Source: G965267335 sp965267335 (lineage in GTDB: Bacteria; Bacteroidota; Bacteroidia; Cytophagales; JAAEPT01). Taken from it: a DNA stretch of 64,000 nt. This document shows, piece after piece, positions 19,088-28,820 of the stretch. The notes under the pieces are model-generated. The model was not told where the DNA came from. It was given only the letters and a program-made list of their open reading frames with translations, and ran no database searches. Numbering within the stretch: the first letter of the stretch is position 1; the number at the start of each line of letters is the position of its first letter. The stretch is from the NCBI GenBank assembly GCA_965267335.1, contig OZ253953.1, positions 3,100,001-3,164,000 on the forward strand, read 5' to 3'. The position numbers and the translations under genes are program-made.

Positions 19088-19963
19088 TTACACGATCCCG
19101 GCAGTTATGGATTCTCGGTTAATCTTTTTGACTAATCCTTGTAGAACTCTCCCGGGTCCACACTCAATAAATTCTTCAGCACCATCTTCCACCATTCGCT
19201 GAATTGTTTGAGTCCAACGCACTGGAGCAGTCAACTGAGAAATTAGGTTCCCTTTAATTGACTCTATATCAGACGAAGGGGTTGCATTAACATTTTGGTA
19301 GACAGGACAAATCGGATCAGAAAAATGAGTGTCTTTTATTGCCTGCTCCAGCTCTACTCTTGCTGACTCCATCAATGGTGAGTGGAAAGCTCCCCCTACA
19401 GGTAGTTTAAGAGCTCGTTTCGCACCAGCCTCCGATAATTTCTCACAAGCTATATCAATCCCTGCATTAGAACCAGATATTACAAGCTGTCCGGGACAGT
19501 TGTAATTCGCTGCAACCACAATTTCATCTATACTATTACAAATATCTTCCACCACATTATCTTCTAGCCCTAAAATTGCTGCCATTGTCGAAGGATTATT
19601 TTCACAGGCTTTTTGCATTGCTAAAGCTCTTTTAGATACCAATGTTAATCCATCTTCAAAGCTCAAAGTACCATTCGCAACCAATGCAGAAAATTCTCCC
19701 AATGAGTGCCCTGCAACCATATCAGGCTTAAAATAATCTACCGTTTGAGACAAAACCACAGAATGTATAAATATTGCAGGTTGAGTTACTTTAGTTTGTT
19801 TTAAGTCCTCATCAGACCCATCAAACATTATATCAGTAATCCTGAAGCCTAATATCTCATTTGCTTCTTCAAATTTTTCCTTTGCTTTTTCTGACTCTTC
19901 GTAGAGATCCTTTCCCATACCTGGAAACTGAGAACCTTGTCCCGGAAATAAATATGCTTTCAT
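19088..19963 (-). CDS. fabD: Malonyl-CoA:ACP transacylase
   Basis: 291 residues, a full-length FabD. The N-terminal AYLFPGQGSQFPGMG, the nucleophile elbow VAGHSLGEFSAL (Ser87) and the catalytic-His segment GGAFHSPLM are all present. It loads malonate onto acyl-carrier protein for fatty-acid elongation. Usual partners such as fabH, fabG and acpP are not in this window. A good promoter lies upstream at 19999-20031, inside the end of the preceding gene. Confidence 0.96.
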   Translation of the reverse strand: MKAYLFPGQGSQFPGMGKDLYEESEKAKEKFEEANEILGFRITDIMFDGSDEDLKQTKVTQPAIFIHSVVLSQTVDYFKPDMVAGHSLGEFSALVANGTLSFEDGLTLVSKRALAMQKACENNPSTMAAILGLEDNVVEDICNSIDEIVVAANYNCPGQLVISGSNAGIDIACEKLSEAGAKRALKLPVGGAFHSPLMESARVELEQAIKDTHFSDPICPVYQNVNATPSSDIESIKGNLISQLTAPVRWTQTIQRMVEDGAEEFIECGPGRVLQGLVKKINRESITAGIV

Positions 19964-19998
19964 GATTATTATTTAATCGGCTAATTGATGTAAGAGCG

Positions 19999-20031
19999 CA
20001 AAGATAGAAATTAATTACTACCCTATCCCAA
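19999..20031 (-). promoter_or_regulatory. Bacteroidota-type promoter of fabD
   Basis: Minus strand: TTG (20031-20029), 22-nt spacer, TATCTTTG (20006-19999). The -7 element is identical to that of the rRNA operon in this window. It overlaps the 3' end of the DCC gene and ends 35 bases before the fabD ATG. Confidence 0.6.
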
Positions 20032-20460
20032 AAACCTGGCTTTTTCGGCTTCCGTAGGAACACGGCAGGTATCCCTTTTACCGAACCATTTCAATCTGTT
20101 ATTTGCAACAATATTGTACGGAATATCTCTGATAAAAAAAGGAACAATAACAAAGACGTATAATAGCGGCCACGGAAACTCTAACTCGATGAGTACTTCA
20201 AGAACGGCCCTGGACTTTTTATAAACCTTACCTCTCTTGACAATAATAAAAGAATTGAAATCTTCCCTATCATACTCCAATGCGGATAACAACCTTTGAC
20301 CAAAGTCTGATTGCAAAGAAGCAAATACAAACCTTTCTCTCTTATCAATTCTTAGAATGTAGTCCACCCGATTATTACAAAGGTTACAAACACCATCAAA
20401 AAGCATTAACACTTTGCCTTTTGGGATCTCAGGAAATTCTATCTCATGATCATTACCCAT
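20023..20460 (-). CDS. DCC-family (DUF393) thiol-disulfide oxidoreductase-like protein
   Basis: 145 residues, the usual length. The name-giving motif is visible as LMLFDGVCNLCNNRVDYIL (DxxCxxC near residues 21-27), followed by FASLQSDFGQRLL, as in thioredoxin-fold relatives. A C-terminal YNIVANNRLKWFGKRDTCRVP segment is also typical. Redox activity is proposed for the family but the substrate is unknown. The ATG overlaps the 3' end of the T9SS type B gene by 22 bases. An alternative start at Met19 would avoid the overlap but shorten the first strand. Confidence 0.85.
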   Translation of the reverse strand: MGNDHEIEFPEIPKGKVLMLFDGVCNLCNNRVDYILRIDKRERFVFASLQSDFGQRLLSALEYDREDFNSFIIVKRGKVYKKSRAVLEVLIELEFPWPLLYVFVIVPFFIRDIPYNIVANNRLKWFGKRDTCRVPTEAEKARFLG

Positions 20461-23138
20461 CCCTTATACTCTTTTATGGCTTCCTCCGGATTGAGCTTAT
20501 CAAAAGTAACTACTGCTCTGTAGTAATAAACACCATCAGCAACCTCTTGCCCTGACATATTTTTGCCATCCCAATCTATGTTCTCTGAAACATTCTGAAA
20601 AACCAGTTTGCCCCAGCGGTTGTATACTTCAAATTCAATCATTTCCGTAAACCTGGGAACAGGTGTGGGCTCAAAAACATCATTAACTCCTTCCCCATTT
20701 GGAGTAAAAATGTTTGGTAGTTCGAAATATTCACAGTTGTCACCACAAACCTCATTACTATAGGGGCTTTCGTTTCCAGACTTGTCAATTGCCGTCACCA
20801 CATAACACAATGTCATGGATTCTAAACTGTCATGATAATACTCTGTTATCATACTATCATTAATCGTAGCAAGCAAGCCAAAATCTCCATCCAATCCGTT
20901 TCGGAAATAGATTCTGTACGCAACGATGGGTTCGTCATCGCAACCGGCCGAATTATCCTTTTGCCATGTGATATGATTTTGCATAGCGCTGGAAGTTGTG
21001 AAAAACTCGCAGTCTACAGGAACTAAAGAAGCTGTAGGTGGACAGGGAGGTACGGTATCAACTGGAACCGCGCATTTAATCTGGCTCCGGTTCACTAGAA
21101 TATCATTCTTCAGACTATCATGACAATAGACCCCTCGAGCCTCAACATAAAAACAATAGTTTTCACAGTTTGTTAAGCTATCAACGAGATAAGTCTGAAC
21201 ACTGCCAATTACACTATCCACTGCAAAAAACGACCCTGTGCCTGTACTATCCATCCAGATGACTTGATACAAGGTATCGGCCAGGCTCCACGGAACTGCC
21301 TGAGTCCAACTCAAATCAACACGTTCAAATTGCGGTGTTGCCATAAGCCATTCCGTACTTGCACCTACAGTGGTACCAATGGTATCTGATCCGCTTAAAA
21401 ACTCAATATAGTAGGTATAACTTGTGTCAGATGTATTTAAAGGCATATCTGAAAAACTAGAATCTACCAGCGTGTTCATTGAAACACTTCCTATTAATAA
21501 CGAAGTCAATTCATCCTTAATGAATCCAATATTTCTATAGATATTGATTTGATAGGGTCCTGGGTAAATGTTGGTGTCAAGTCCCAGAGGTGCATACCAG
21601 CCTACTTCAATTTCACCATTCACTGTATCTGTCATCAATACATCAGCCAAATTAAGAATTGGTAAATTTTGTCCAAGACTTGCAGAAACCACCTCCGAAG
21701 GTACACTTTCACCGAAATTAGGGGCACCGAAGTCAACTGAAGTCAGATAATAGTAGGTGACTCCAGGACTAAAACCCTCTCCTCCGTTGTCATCAAAAAA
21801 TAAGGTATCGGTTCCTGATACCTCGCCAACCTTTACAAATCCCCATTCTTCCGGAACACCAACCGTACAAGGACTACGCACAATATTGTTTGTATCACAT
21901 TCTCTCCGCCATATAGAAATCACATCTCCTGCATTACCACAATCATATAAATCCCATGAAACCTGTATCCCAATACCGAGCGGAGCAACTTGCATTCCTT
22001 GAATAGGTGGGCCGTATACCTGCACCAACCATGTCTTCAATGTAGCTAAGGCTCCGTCTCCATCTGTAGGGGCATCTTCCACTTTAAATATGGCCTGATG
22101 ATCTTGCTGCCGTATAAACTCACAAGAAGGAGTCCAAAACAAATAGCCTACAATACTGTCCGCCAGAACCTGATCTTCTATAACATAGGCAGAATCAAAA
22201 CTTGACTGAAACATACCTCCGAAATACGTATTTGTAATGGGATCATTGTCAGGATCATATGAGAATATGGTGTCCTCAAAAAGCTGACCAGCGATAACAC
22301 AGGTATCAGGAGGAATCAAAATCTCAGGTTTTATATTGTCATTTGGCTCAACTATAATCTGCATATCTCTGATTACATAGCCAATTCTGATACCTGATCG
22401 CCACTCTTCTATTCTGAATGCAATATTATACTCACCAGCCTGTAAAGGGGTGTCCCAGGAAATATCACCCGTCACCTGATTAAGGCTAAAAGTGGAGCCG
22501 CCTCCAAAACTTGGGTCTGCAGGACTTACATAACCATCTACCACCTCTCCAGGATTTGATTGTGGGGCAATTAACCGAAATGAGATGCTATCTCCATCTA
22601 AGTCATAAGCTCCCGGGTTATGTGTATAAATCTGTCCAACGCTCGCCAGGTCTATAGGTGGCACAAGGAGTTGTGGTGTGCGGTTTAGGTTCGGGTCAAA
22701 AGCATCAATGAATATGAAAGTTTCGACAAACATTGCATGTTGATCTGTGGGCGCCTGAAGGTTAAGAATACCAGAATTCCTGTTCTCTTCACGGTATCGA
22801 ATAAAATATCCTGCTCCGGCAGCTGGAAAAGTATGAGAGAACACATATTTATTCTCAAAAGTACCATTTCCGATATATTGAACCGATGTTCTCGGTACAT
22901 TATCGCTCCAACCATCACTAGTTGAAACTGGAGCAAAAGCCATACTAATTGCCTGACCGGGCGGAGCTATATTAGTGTCCGGTACATTCTCCCAATCAGA
23001 GTAAACCGTGACAGTTATAGTGTAAGTTCTGTTTCCAGTCCGTTCAGCAACGATATCAGCAGCTCTTAAATGAGTAGCAAACGAACAATGCACCCCGATC
23101 CAACTCAAAAAAAATAATATTAACAGTCTGATAGACAT
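20439..23138 (-). CDS. Large surface protein with T9SS type B (gliding-motility-associated) sorting domain
   Basis: 899 residues from the ATG at 23138. An in-frame ATG at 23162 adds eight residues, but the shorter form gives a cleaner signal peptide (MSIRLLILFFLSW... ending SFAT). The body is made of repeated beta-sandwich, fibronectin-III-like modules (about 280-790). The C-terminus is a type B sorting domain: LPNIFTPNGEGVNDVFEP, then FEVYNRWGKLVFQN, WDGKNMSGQEVADGVYYY and a final GWVMIMR. It should be exported by T9SS and attached or released at the surface. Adhesion or matrix function is an inference from the architecture; no enzyme domain is seen. Confidence 0.9.
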   Translation of the reverse strand: MSIRLLILFFLSWIGVHCSFATHLRAADIVAERTGNRTYTITVTVYSDWENVPDTNIAPPGQAISMAFAPVSTSDGWSDNVPRTSVQYIGNGTFENKYVFSHTFPAAGAGYFIRYREENRNSGILNLQAPTDQHAMFVETFIFIDAFDPNLNRTPQLLVPPIDLASVGQIYTHNPGAYDLDGDSISFRLIAPQSNPGEVVDGYVSPADPSFGGGSTFSLNQVTGDISWDTPLQAGEYNIAFRIEEWRSGIRIGYVIRDMQIIVEPNDNIKPEILIPPDTCVIAGQLFEDTIFSYDPDNDPITNTYFGGMFQSSFDSAYVIEDQVLADSIVGYLFWTPSCEFIRQQDHQAIFKVEDAPTDGDGALATLKTWLVQVYGPPIQGMQVAPLGIGIQVSWDLYDCGNAGDVISIWRRECDTNNIVRSPCTVGVPEEWGFVKVGEVSGTDTLFFDDNGGEGFSPGVTYYYLTSVDFGAPNFGESVPSEVVSASLGQNLPILNLADVLMTDTVNGEIEVGWYAPLGLDTNIYPGPYQINIYRNIGFIKDELTSLLIGSVSMNTLVDSSFSDMPLNTSDTSYTYYIEFLSGSDTIGTTVGASTEWLMATPQFERVDLSWTQAVPWSLADTLYQVIWMDSTGTGSFFAVDSVIGSVQTYLVDSLTNCENYCFYVEARGVYCHDSLKNDILVNRSQIKCAVPVDTVPPCPPTASLVPVDCEFFTTSSAMQNHITWQKDNSAGCDDEPIVAYRIYFRNGLDGDFGLLATINDSMITEYYHDSLESMTLCYVVTAIDKSGNESPYSNEVCGDNCEYFELPNIFTPNGEGVNDVFEPTPVPRFTEMIEFEVYNRWGKLVFQNVSENIDWDGKNMSGQEVADGVYYYRAVVTFDKLNPEEAIKEYKGWVMIMR

Positions 23139-23335
23139 ATATACATATATACGACAAAACAATCTTGGTAACTATATAGCGTTAACATCCTCAGAATTAT
23201 TTTGTTCTGGACGATAATTATTGATCAGTCAGACATAACAATTCTAATAACTTTCTAAAAATAGCTAATCTGGATTGATTCCTAATAGTTCCCGACTTAA
23301 ATTGCATCCGTAGTTGAATTACAAACCTTATTAGC

Positions 23336-24034
23336 ATGAGCTGGCTTTCACAAGCATTAACAAGTTCCCTCGGTAAAAAACTCATAATGAGTTTAACTGG
23401 TCTTTTTCTGATCGTATTCCTTATTATTCACTTTATTGGCAACATTTCCCTACTCTACGATGATGGTGGCGCTGCATTTAATGCTTACGCACACTTCATG
23501 AAACACAATGTGCTAATCATAATTGGTGAATATGTTCTTTTCGCAGGGTTTCTAATTCATATTATACAGGGTATTGTACTGGTAATACAAAATAAAAAAG
23601 CGCGCCCGGTAGGCTATAAGGTCGCTCACAAGAACTCAAAAGTACTCTGGACGTCCAAGTTAATGGGGCCCTTTGGTATTGTCATTCTCATATTCCTGGG
23701 CTTACACCTGGCTCAGTTCTTCGCTTACAAGTATTTCCTTCCTATCGAATCTATTTCCTATGAAGGCGGAGAAGAGATGTCCAACCTCTACCAAAAAGTT
23801 CATGCCTTATTTCAAGGCGATCAAAGTATTATTTGGGTAGCTGTTTATTCAGTTTCCATGTTAATAATATCATTTCACCTGAGTCACGGATTTCAAAGTG
23901 CATTTCAGTCGCTTGGCTGGAATCATAAAAAATATACACCATTCGTTAAAGCAGTTGGTCTTGCTTATGCCATTCTTATTCCACTGGCATTTGCCCTTAT
24001 TCCAATACTTATCAAAGCGGAGGTTTTGTTTTAA
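23336..24034 (+). CDS. sdhC: Succinate dehydrogenase/fumarate reductase cytochrome b subunit
   Basis: 232 residues with five predicted transmembrane helices (starting near residues 19, 60, 110, 160 and 205). This is the single-subunit diheme b558 type of Bacillus and Wolinella, so no sdhD is expected and none is present. Histidines in the helices (for example IVFLIIHFIGN, GFLIHIIQGI, LGLHLAQFF, FHLSHGFQS) are candidate heme ligands. It anchors SdhAB and passes electrons to menaquinone. First gene of sdhCAB; 23 bases separate it from sdhA. Confidence 0.95.
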   Translation: MSWLSQALTSSLGKKLIMSLTGLFLIVFLIIHFIGNISLLYDDGGAAFNAYAHFMKHNVLIIIGEYVLFAGFLIHIIQGIVLVIQNKKARPVGYKVAHKNSKVLWTSKLMGPFGIVILIFLGLHLAQFFAYKYFLPIESISYEGGEEMSNLYQKVHALFQGDQSIIWVAVYSVSMLIISFHLSHGFQSAFQSLGWNHKKYTPFVKAVGLAYAILIPLAFALIPILIKAEVLF

Positions 24035-24057
24035 AAAATTAACTGAAGAGTTTAATT

Positions 24058-25992
24058 ATGACATTAGATGCTCGTATTCCTGAAGGAGATTTAGCGGACA
24101 AGTGGACCCAATATAAATCCACAATGAAGCTTGTCAACCCTGCCAACAAACGACACCTTGACATTATTGTTGTCGGAACCGGACTTGCCGGAGCCTCAGC
24201 AGCTGCAAGTTTTGCCGAATTGGGATACAATGTAAAGGCATTTTGCTTTCAAGACAGTCCCCGAAGAGCTCACTCTATTGCTGCTCAGGGTGGTATAAAC
24301 GCTGCAAAAAACTATCAAAATGATGGTGATAGCGTTTACCGTCTATTCTATGATACAATCAAAGGTGGTGACTATAGAAGCAGAGAAGCAAATGTTCATC
24401 GCCTTGCTGAAGTTAGCGCCAATATAATTGATCAGTGCGTTGCGCAAGGGGTGCCCTTTGCCAGAGAGTACGGAGGACTACTTGACAACCGTTCGTTTGG
24501 TGGAGTACAAGTACAAAGAACATTTTATGCCCGAGGTCAAACAGGACAGCAATTACTTCTTGGAGCTTACTCCGCATTAAATAGGCAAATAGCCAAGGGA
24601 AACGTAAAAATGTACAACAGACATGAAATGTTGGATGTTGTAATCATTGACGGTAAAGCAAGAGGGATAATAGCCAGAAACTTGATTACTGGTGAAATTG
24701 AACGACATTTTGGACATGCAGTTGTACTGGGATCGGGAGGATATGGAAATGTCTTCTACTTAAGTACCAACGCAATGGGGTCAAACGTTACGGCCTCTTG
24801 GAAAGCCCATAAAAAAGGTGCTTTTTTTGCAAACCCTTGTTATACACAAATACACCCTACCTGCCTACCCAGAACAGGTGACTATCAGTCCAAATTAACT
24901 CTAATGTCAGAATCCTTAAGAAATGACGGTAGAGTTTGGGTCCCTAAAAACAGAGAGGATGCGGAAAGAATCCAAAGAGGAGAATTGAAACCCTCGCAAA
25001 TTCCTGATGAGGATCGTGATTTTTACCTGGAACGGAGATATCCTGCATTTGGTAACCTCGTTCCTCGGGATGTGGCTTCAAGAGCAGCAAAAGAACGATG
25101 TGATGCTGGTTTTGGTGTCAATGCAACAAAAGAAGCCGTTTGCCTAGATTTCAAATATGCAATTGAAAGGATGGGCAAAGATGCCGTGAAAGCAAAATAC
25201 GGCAATCTATTCCAGATGTATGAAAAAATTGCGGACGAAGACCCGTATGAGGTCCCTATGAAAATATACCCAGCGGTTCACTATACGATGGGAGGTCTAT
25301 GGGTTGATTATAATCTAATGACTACAATTCCAGGTCTGTATGCAACCGGTGAGTGCAACTTCTCTGATCATGGTGCAAACAGATTAGGAGCTTCAGCTCT
25401 CATGCAAGGTCTTGCCGATGGTTACTTTGTTATTCCATATACTATAGGAAACTATTTGGCTGATGACATACGGACAAAACCTATTGAAACTTCACACCCC
25501 GAATTTGAAAAAGCTGAAAAGTCGGTTGTGGACAATCTGAAAAACCTAGCTGACAAAAACGGAAATAAACCTGTCGACCACTATCACCGAGAACTTGGAA
25601 AAGTAATGTGGGGGAAATGTGGGATGGCAAGAAATGCTGAAGGCTTAAAATCAGCGATTTCAGAAATTAAAGGAATCAAAGAAGAGTTCTGGAAAAATGT
25701 AAAAGTTCCGGGAGGAATTGGAGAGTTTAACCCGGAATTAGAAAAAGCAGGACGTGTCGCAGACTTTTTGGAACTGGGTGAATTAATGTGTAGAGACGCT
25801 CTCAACCGAGAAGAATCATGTGGTGGTCACTTCCGTGAAGAACACCAAACGGAAGAAGGGGAAGCTCTTAGGAATGACAAGGACTTTGCTTATGTTGCTG
25901 CCTGGGAAAACAAAGGTGAAAGCGAACCTGTTCTTCATAAGGAGGAACTTAAGTACGATAATATTGAAATGAAACAGAGAAGCTACAAATAA
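24058..25992 (+). CDS. sdhA: Succinate dehydrogenase/fumarate reductase flavoprotein subunit
   Basis: 644 residues, the length of the Bacteroidota type. The FAD motif VVGTGLAGASAAASFAELGY begins near residue 40, followed by the flavin-attachment segment RRAHSIAAQGGINAAKNY with the His for covalent FAD. HPTCLPRTGDY (about 263), the active-site RDVASRAAKER and the late GANRLGASALMQGLADGYF are conserved. It oxidises succinate to fumarate in the TCA cycle. Start at ATG 24058; no Shine-Dalgarno sequence. Confidence 0.97.
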   Translation: MTLDARIPEGDLADKWTQYKSTMKLVNPANKRHLDIIVVGTGLAGASAAASFAELGYNVKAFCFQDSPRRAHSIAAQGGINAAKNYQNDGDSVYRLFYDTIKGGDYRSREANVHRLAEVSANIIDQCVAQGVPFAREYGGLLDNRSFGGVQVQRTFYARGQTGQQLLLGAYSALNRQIAKGNVKMYNRHEMLDVVIIDGKARGIIARNLITGEIERHFGHAVVLGSGGYGNVFYLSTNAMGSNVTASWKAHKKGAFFANPCYTQIHPTCLPRTGDYQSKLTLMSESLRNDGRVWVPKNREDAERIQRGELKPSQIPDEDRDFYLERRYPAFGNLVPRDVASRAAKERCDAGFGVNATKEAVCLDFKYAIERMGKDAVKAKYGNLFQMYEKIADEDPYEVPMKIYPAVHYTMGGLWVDYNLMTTIPGLYATGECNFSDHGANRLGASALMQGLADGYFVIPYTIGNYLADDIRTKPIETSHPEFEKAEKSVVDNLKNLADKNGNKPVDHYHRELGKVMWGKCGMARNAEGLKSAISEIKGIKEEFWKNVKVPGGIGEFNPELEKAGRVADFLELGELMCRDALNREESCGGHFREEHQTEEGEALRNDKDFAYVAAWENKGESEPVLHKEELKYDNIEMKQRSYK

Positions 25993-26023
25993 TAGTAGCC
26001 GGTTATTGAATAAGGTAATTACT

Positions 26024-26776
26024 ATGGATTTAACTCTTAAAATTTGGCGTCAAAATAATCAAAACGACAAGGGTAAATTTGTGGAATACAAAGTCACAGA
26101 TATTTCCCCTGACAGTTCATTTCTAGAAATGATTGACGTTCTCAATAACCAATTAGTCGAAGCTGGTGATGATCCGATCGCGTTTGACCATGATTGTCGA
26201 GAAGGTATTTGTGGTATGTGTAGTATGTATATAAATGGACGCCCTCATGGACCAGGTGATGCAATTACCACCTGTCAATTACATATGCGATCTTTTAAGT
26301 CAGGTGACACCATTTATATCGAGCCTTGGAGAGCTAAACCATTCCCGGTAATTAAAGACCTAGTAGTTGATCGAACTTCATTTGACAGAATTCAGCAAGC
26401 CGGAGGCTTTGTTTCAATTAACACCGGTAACGCACAGGATGCTAACAATATTCCGATACCTAAAGAAGATGCTGATAAGGCTTTTGATGCTGCAACTTGT
26501 ATCGGTTGTGGTGCGTGTGTGGCCGCCTGCAAAAATGCTTCGGCAATGTTATTTGTCTCAGCAAAGGTAAGTCACCTTGCACTCCTACCTCAGGGTAAGG
26601 TTGAAGCTCAAAAGCGGGTTGAAAATATGGTAAAACAAATGGATGACGAAGGATTTGGTAATTGTACCAATACTGGAGCTTGTTCCATTGAGTGCCCTAA
26701 AGAAATTAGTCTTGAAAACATTGCCAGAATGAACAGGGAGTACTTCAAGGCCAAAGCAACCTCCAATAATGATTGA
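26024..26776 (+). CDS. sdhB: Succinate dehydrogenase/fumarate reductase iron-sulfur subunit
   Basis: 250 residues from the ATG at 26024 (an in-frame TTG at 26006 would add six residues with no conserved content). The 2Fe-2S cysteines lie in DHDCREGICGMCSMYING (Cys58, 63, 66) and the paired TTCQLH. The C-terminal ferredoxin domain has CIGCGACVAACKNAS and CTNTGACSIECPKEI for the 4Fe-4S and 3Fe-4S clusters. It relays electrons from FAD to the cytochrome b subunit. Downstream of sdhA by 31 bases. Confidence 0.97.
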   Translation: MDLTLKIWRQNNQNDKGKFVEYKVTDISPDSSFLEMIDVLNNQLVEAGDDPIAFDHDCREGICGMCSMYINGRPHGPGDAITTCQLHMRSFKSGDTIYIEPWRAKPFPVIKDLVVDRTSFDRIQQAGGFVSINTGNAQDANNIPIPKEDADKAFDAATCIGCGACVAACKNASAMLFVSAKVSHLALLPQGKVEAQKRVENMVKQMDDEGFGNCTNTGACSIECPKEISLENIARMNREYFKAKATSNND

Positions 26777-26779
26777 TAG

Positions 26780-27304
26780 ATGATTTCAATCATTTCTTGC
26801 ACAAACAGACCTGGCGCTCTTACGTATCAAATATGCCTTCTGTATAAAAAAGCACTAGGTTCTTTGCAGGAAGAATCCCAAATTATTGACCTACAGAAAC
26901 TACCAGAGGACTTCGCTTTCTCAGCGCTCTACAATAACTCAGGAAAGAATCATGCCTTTAACTTGTTTAACGAGTTAATTGCAAAGTCGGAAAAATTTGT
27001 CTTAGTAATCCCTGAGTATAACGGCTCATTTCCAGGTGTTTTAAAGACTTTTATAGATGGATTGGATTACCCAAGCCCATTCAGAGGAAAAGTTGCAGGT
27101 CTTGTTGGTGTTTCCGCAGGTGAACAGGGGGCTACCCTTGCATTAAGTCATATGACGGACATCTTAAATTATCTTGGATGCAACGTCTTGGCAATAAAAC
27201 CGAAATGCATTAGATTGGAACAAAAGTTTTCAAATGGTATAGTTGATGATGAAGTATTTAACCAACTACTTCTTGAACAAGCATCACAACTAAAAGATTA
27301 TTAA
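26780..27304 (+). CDS. NAD(P)H-dependent FMN reductase family protein
   Basis: 174 residues, a flavodoxin-like fold. The FMN phosphate loop (ISIISCTNRPGALTYQI) is at the very N-terminus, and the flavin-contacting FVLVIPEYNGSFPGVLKTFID sits near residue 75, as in NADPH-dependent FMN/azo/chromate reductases. The physiological substrate is unknown. It follows sdhB after 3 bases, so it is probably co-transcribed with the sdh operon, perhaps for electron-transfer or quinone protection; that link is inference only. Confidence 0.85.
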   Translation: MISIISCTNRPGALTYQICLLYKKALGSLQEESQIIDLQKLPEDFAFSALYNNSGKNHAFNLFNELIAKSEKFVLVIPEYNGSFPGVLKTFIDGLDYPSPFRGKVAGLVGVSAGEQGATLALSHMTDILNYLGCNVLAIKPKCIRLEQKFSNGIVDDEVFNQLLLEQASQLKDY

Positions 27305-27307
27305 ATA

Positions 27308-28282
27308 TCAACTTCCGCTGGCATCTCCCCTAACCTCCTCGGCCACAATGTAATCATTTCGGTTAGGGTTATTTAATGCTACCATCTCACCAATAAACCC
27401 TGCAAGGAATAGTTGGACACCTATTACTAGCGCGACAAGAGCAAGAAAGAATAGAGGTTGATCAACTACATCCCTCACGGGCCATCCATTGTTGATATAC
27501 ACTACCTTCTTTATAATAAGCCATAGTGTTATAATAAAACCCACCATGAAGGACAAAGTCCCAAGTGCCCCAAACAAGTGCATCGGCCTCTTCTTATACC
27601 TTGAAACAAAAGAGATTGATAGTAAATCCAGGAAGCCGTAAATGAATCGGCTGATACCAAATTTTGTTTTACCGTACTTTCGAGCGCGGTGTACGACCGC
27701 CTTTTCTGCTATTTTGTCAAATCCTCTTGACTTGGCAATAACCGGTATATATCTATGCATTTCTCCATAGACTTCTATGTTCTTAACCACGGAGCAATCA
27801 TAAGCCTTAAGCCCACAATTCATATCATGTAACCTAACTCCCGTTACTACCCGTGCCCAGAAGTTGTAAATTTTGCTCGTAAAATTCTTAATGAACGGAT
27901 CATGACGCTTTTTCTTCCAGCCAGATACAATGTCGTATCCACCTTCCGAAACCATTTTATAAAGTTCAGGAATTTCATCCGGACTGTCCTGCAAATCAGC
28001 GTCCATCGTTATAACAACCTTTCCATTCGTTTTTGAAAAACCAACATTTAGAGCTGCAGACTTTCCATAATTCCGTTGAAACCTTATTGCCCGAACCTGA
28101 GCATATTTTTTGGATAACTCACCAATGACATTCCAGGAATCATCAGTACTTCCATCGTCAATAAACAAAATCTCAAAGGATAAATTATTTTCATCACACA
28201 CTCGCACAACCCAGTCGGTCAACTCAGGTAGACTTTCTGCCTCATTCAACAGAGGAACTACTATGGAAATATCACGCTGCAT
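27308..28282 (-). CDS. Glycosyltransferase family 2, DPM1/GtrB-like
   Basis: 324 residues from the ATG at 28282; an upstream in-frame ATG at 28309 adds nine residues. I prefer 28282 because it gives the usual MQRDISIVVPLLNEAES start and an 11-base overlap with the preceding stop. The GT-A domain (about 1-230) carries IDDGSTDDSW and the metal-binding MDADLQDSPDE. Two C-terminal transmembrane helices (about 235-305) match polyprenyl-phosphate glycosyltransferases of the GtrB type. It likely charges undecaprenyl phosphate with a sugar. Last gene of the BatA-pyrC-like-DUF4199-GT2 operon. Confidence 0.9.
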   Translation of the reverse strand: MQRDISIVVPLLNEAESLPELTDWVVRVCDENNLSFEILFIDDGSTDDSWNVIGELSKKYAQVRAIRFQRNYGKSAALNVGFSKTNGKVVITMDADLQDSPDEIPELYKMVSEGGYDIVSGWKKKRHDPFIKNFTSKIYNFWARVVTGVRLHDMNCGLKAYDCSVVKNIEVYGEMHRYIPVIAKSRGFDKIAEKAVVHRARKYGKTKFGISRFIYGFLDLLSISFVSRYKKRPMHLFGALGTLSFMVGFIITLWLIIKKVVYINNGWPVRDVVDQPLFFLALVALVIGVQLFLAGFIGEMVALNNPNRNDYIVAEEVRGDASGS

Positions 28283-28820
28283 TTCTTCTAAGGAAAATTG
28301 ATAAAACAAAAGTATAAGCTAATCCAAAGAGACTAATGAAAATCATTTTATCCTGAGCTACGCTTGCTATGGTAACCTGATTGGCCATCTCATAAGACTC
28401 CTTAAAGTTACGTGGGTTTTCTTGAATAAAGGTCTCGAGAGTCATGCCATTCTGTTCCATAAAACTATCCCTCCACAAATCCATTCCTTTATGGTATATG
28501 TCTATAGAGTATTGTAAGTAGTCTGGTGCAATATATGACATAAAAAGCACTATAAACCCACCCAGAACGACCGCATTTATAGCCGTAATCTGTAATCCCA
28601 TCGCCAAACCTTGCCACATCCTAAGTTCCTTACCATTAACTTTATCTCTATAAAATTTTAGTGCTATAAAAATAAAAATTGCGGGCATCCAGAAATCATA
28701 AAACTTAACCTGATCTAAAACTCCTATATTTCCCATGAAATAGATCGTAAGAAAGAATACAATTAGAAAAAGAGAATTAACCAATCCAACTTTTAACGAA
28801 ATGCTGACCAACTTATTCAT
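28272..28820 (-). CDS. DUF4199 membrane protein
   Basis: 182 residues with four predicted transmembrane helices (about 10-30, 38-55, 75-95, 145-170). The order and the soluble loop rich in Met and Trp (DIYHKGMDLWRDSFMEQNGM) fit DUF4199, a Bacteroidota-specific integral membrane family of unknown function. It overlaps the dihydroorotase-like gene by 8 bases upstream and the glycosyltransferase start by 11 bases downstream, which points to translational coupling. No catalytic residues are apparent. Confidence 0.8.
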   Translation of the reverse strand: MNKLVSISLKVGLVNSLFLIVFFLTIYFMGNIGVLDQVKFYDFWMPAIFIFIALKFYRDKVNGKELRMWQGLAMGLQITAINAVVLGGFIVLFMSYIAPDYLQYSIDIYHKGMDLWRDSFMEQNGMTLETFIQENPRNFKESYEMANQVTIASVAQDKMIFISLFGLAYTFVLSIFLRRNAA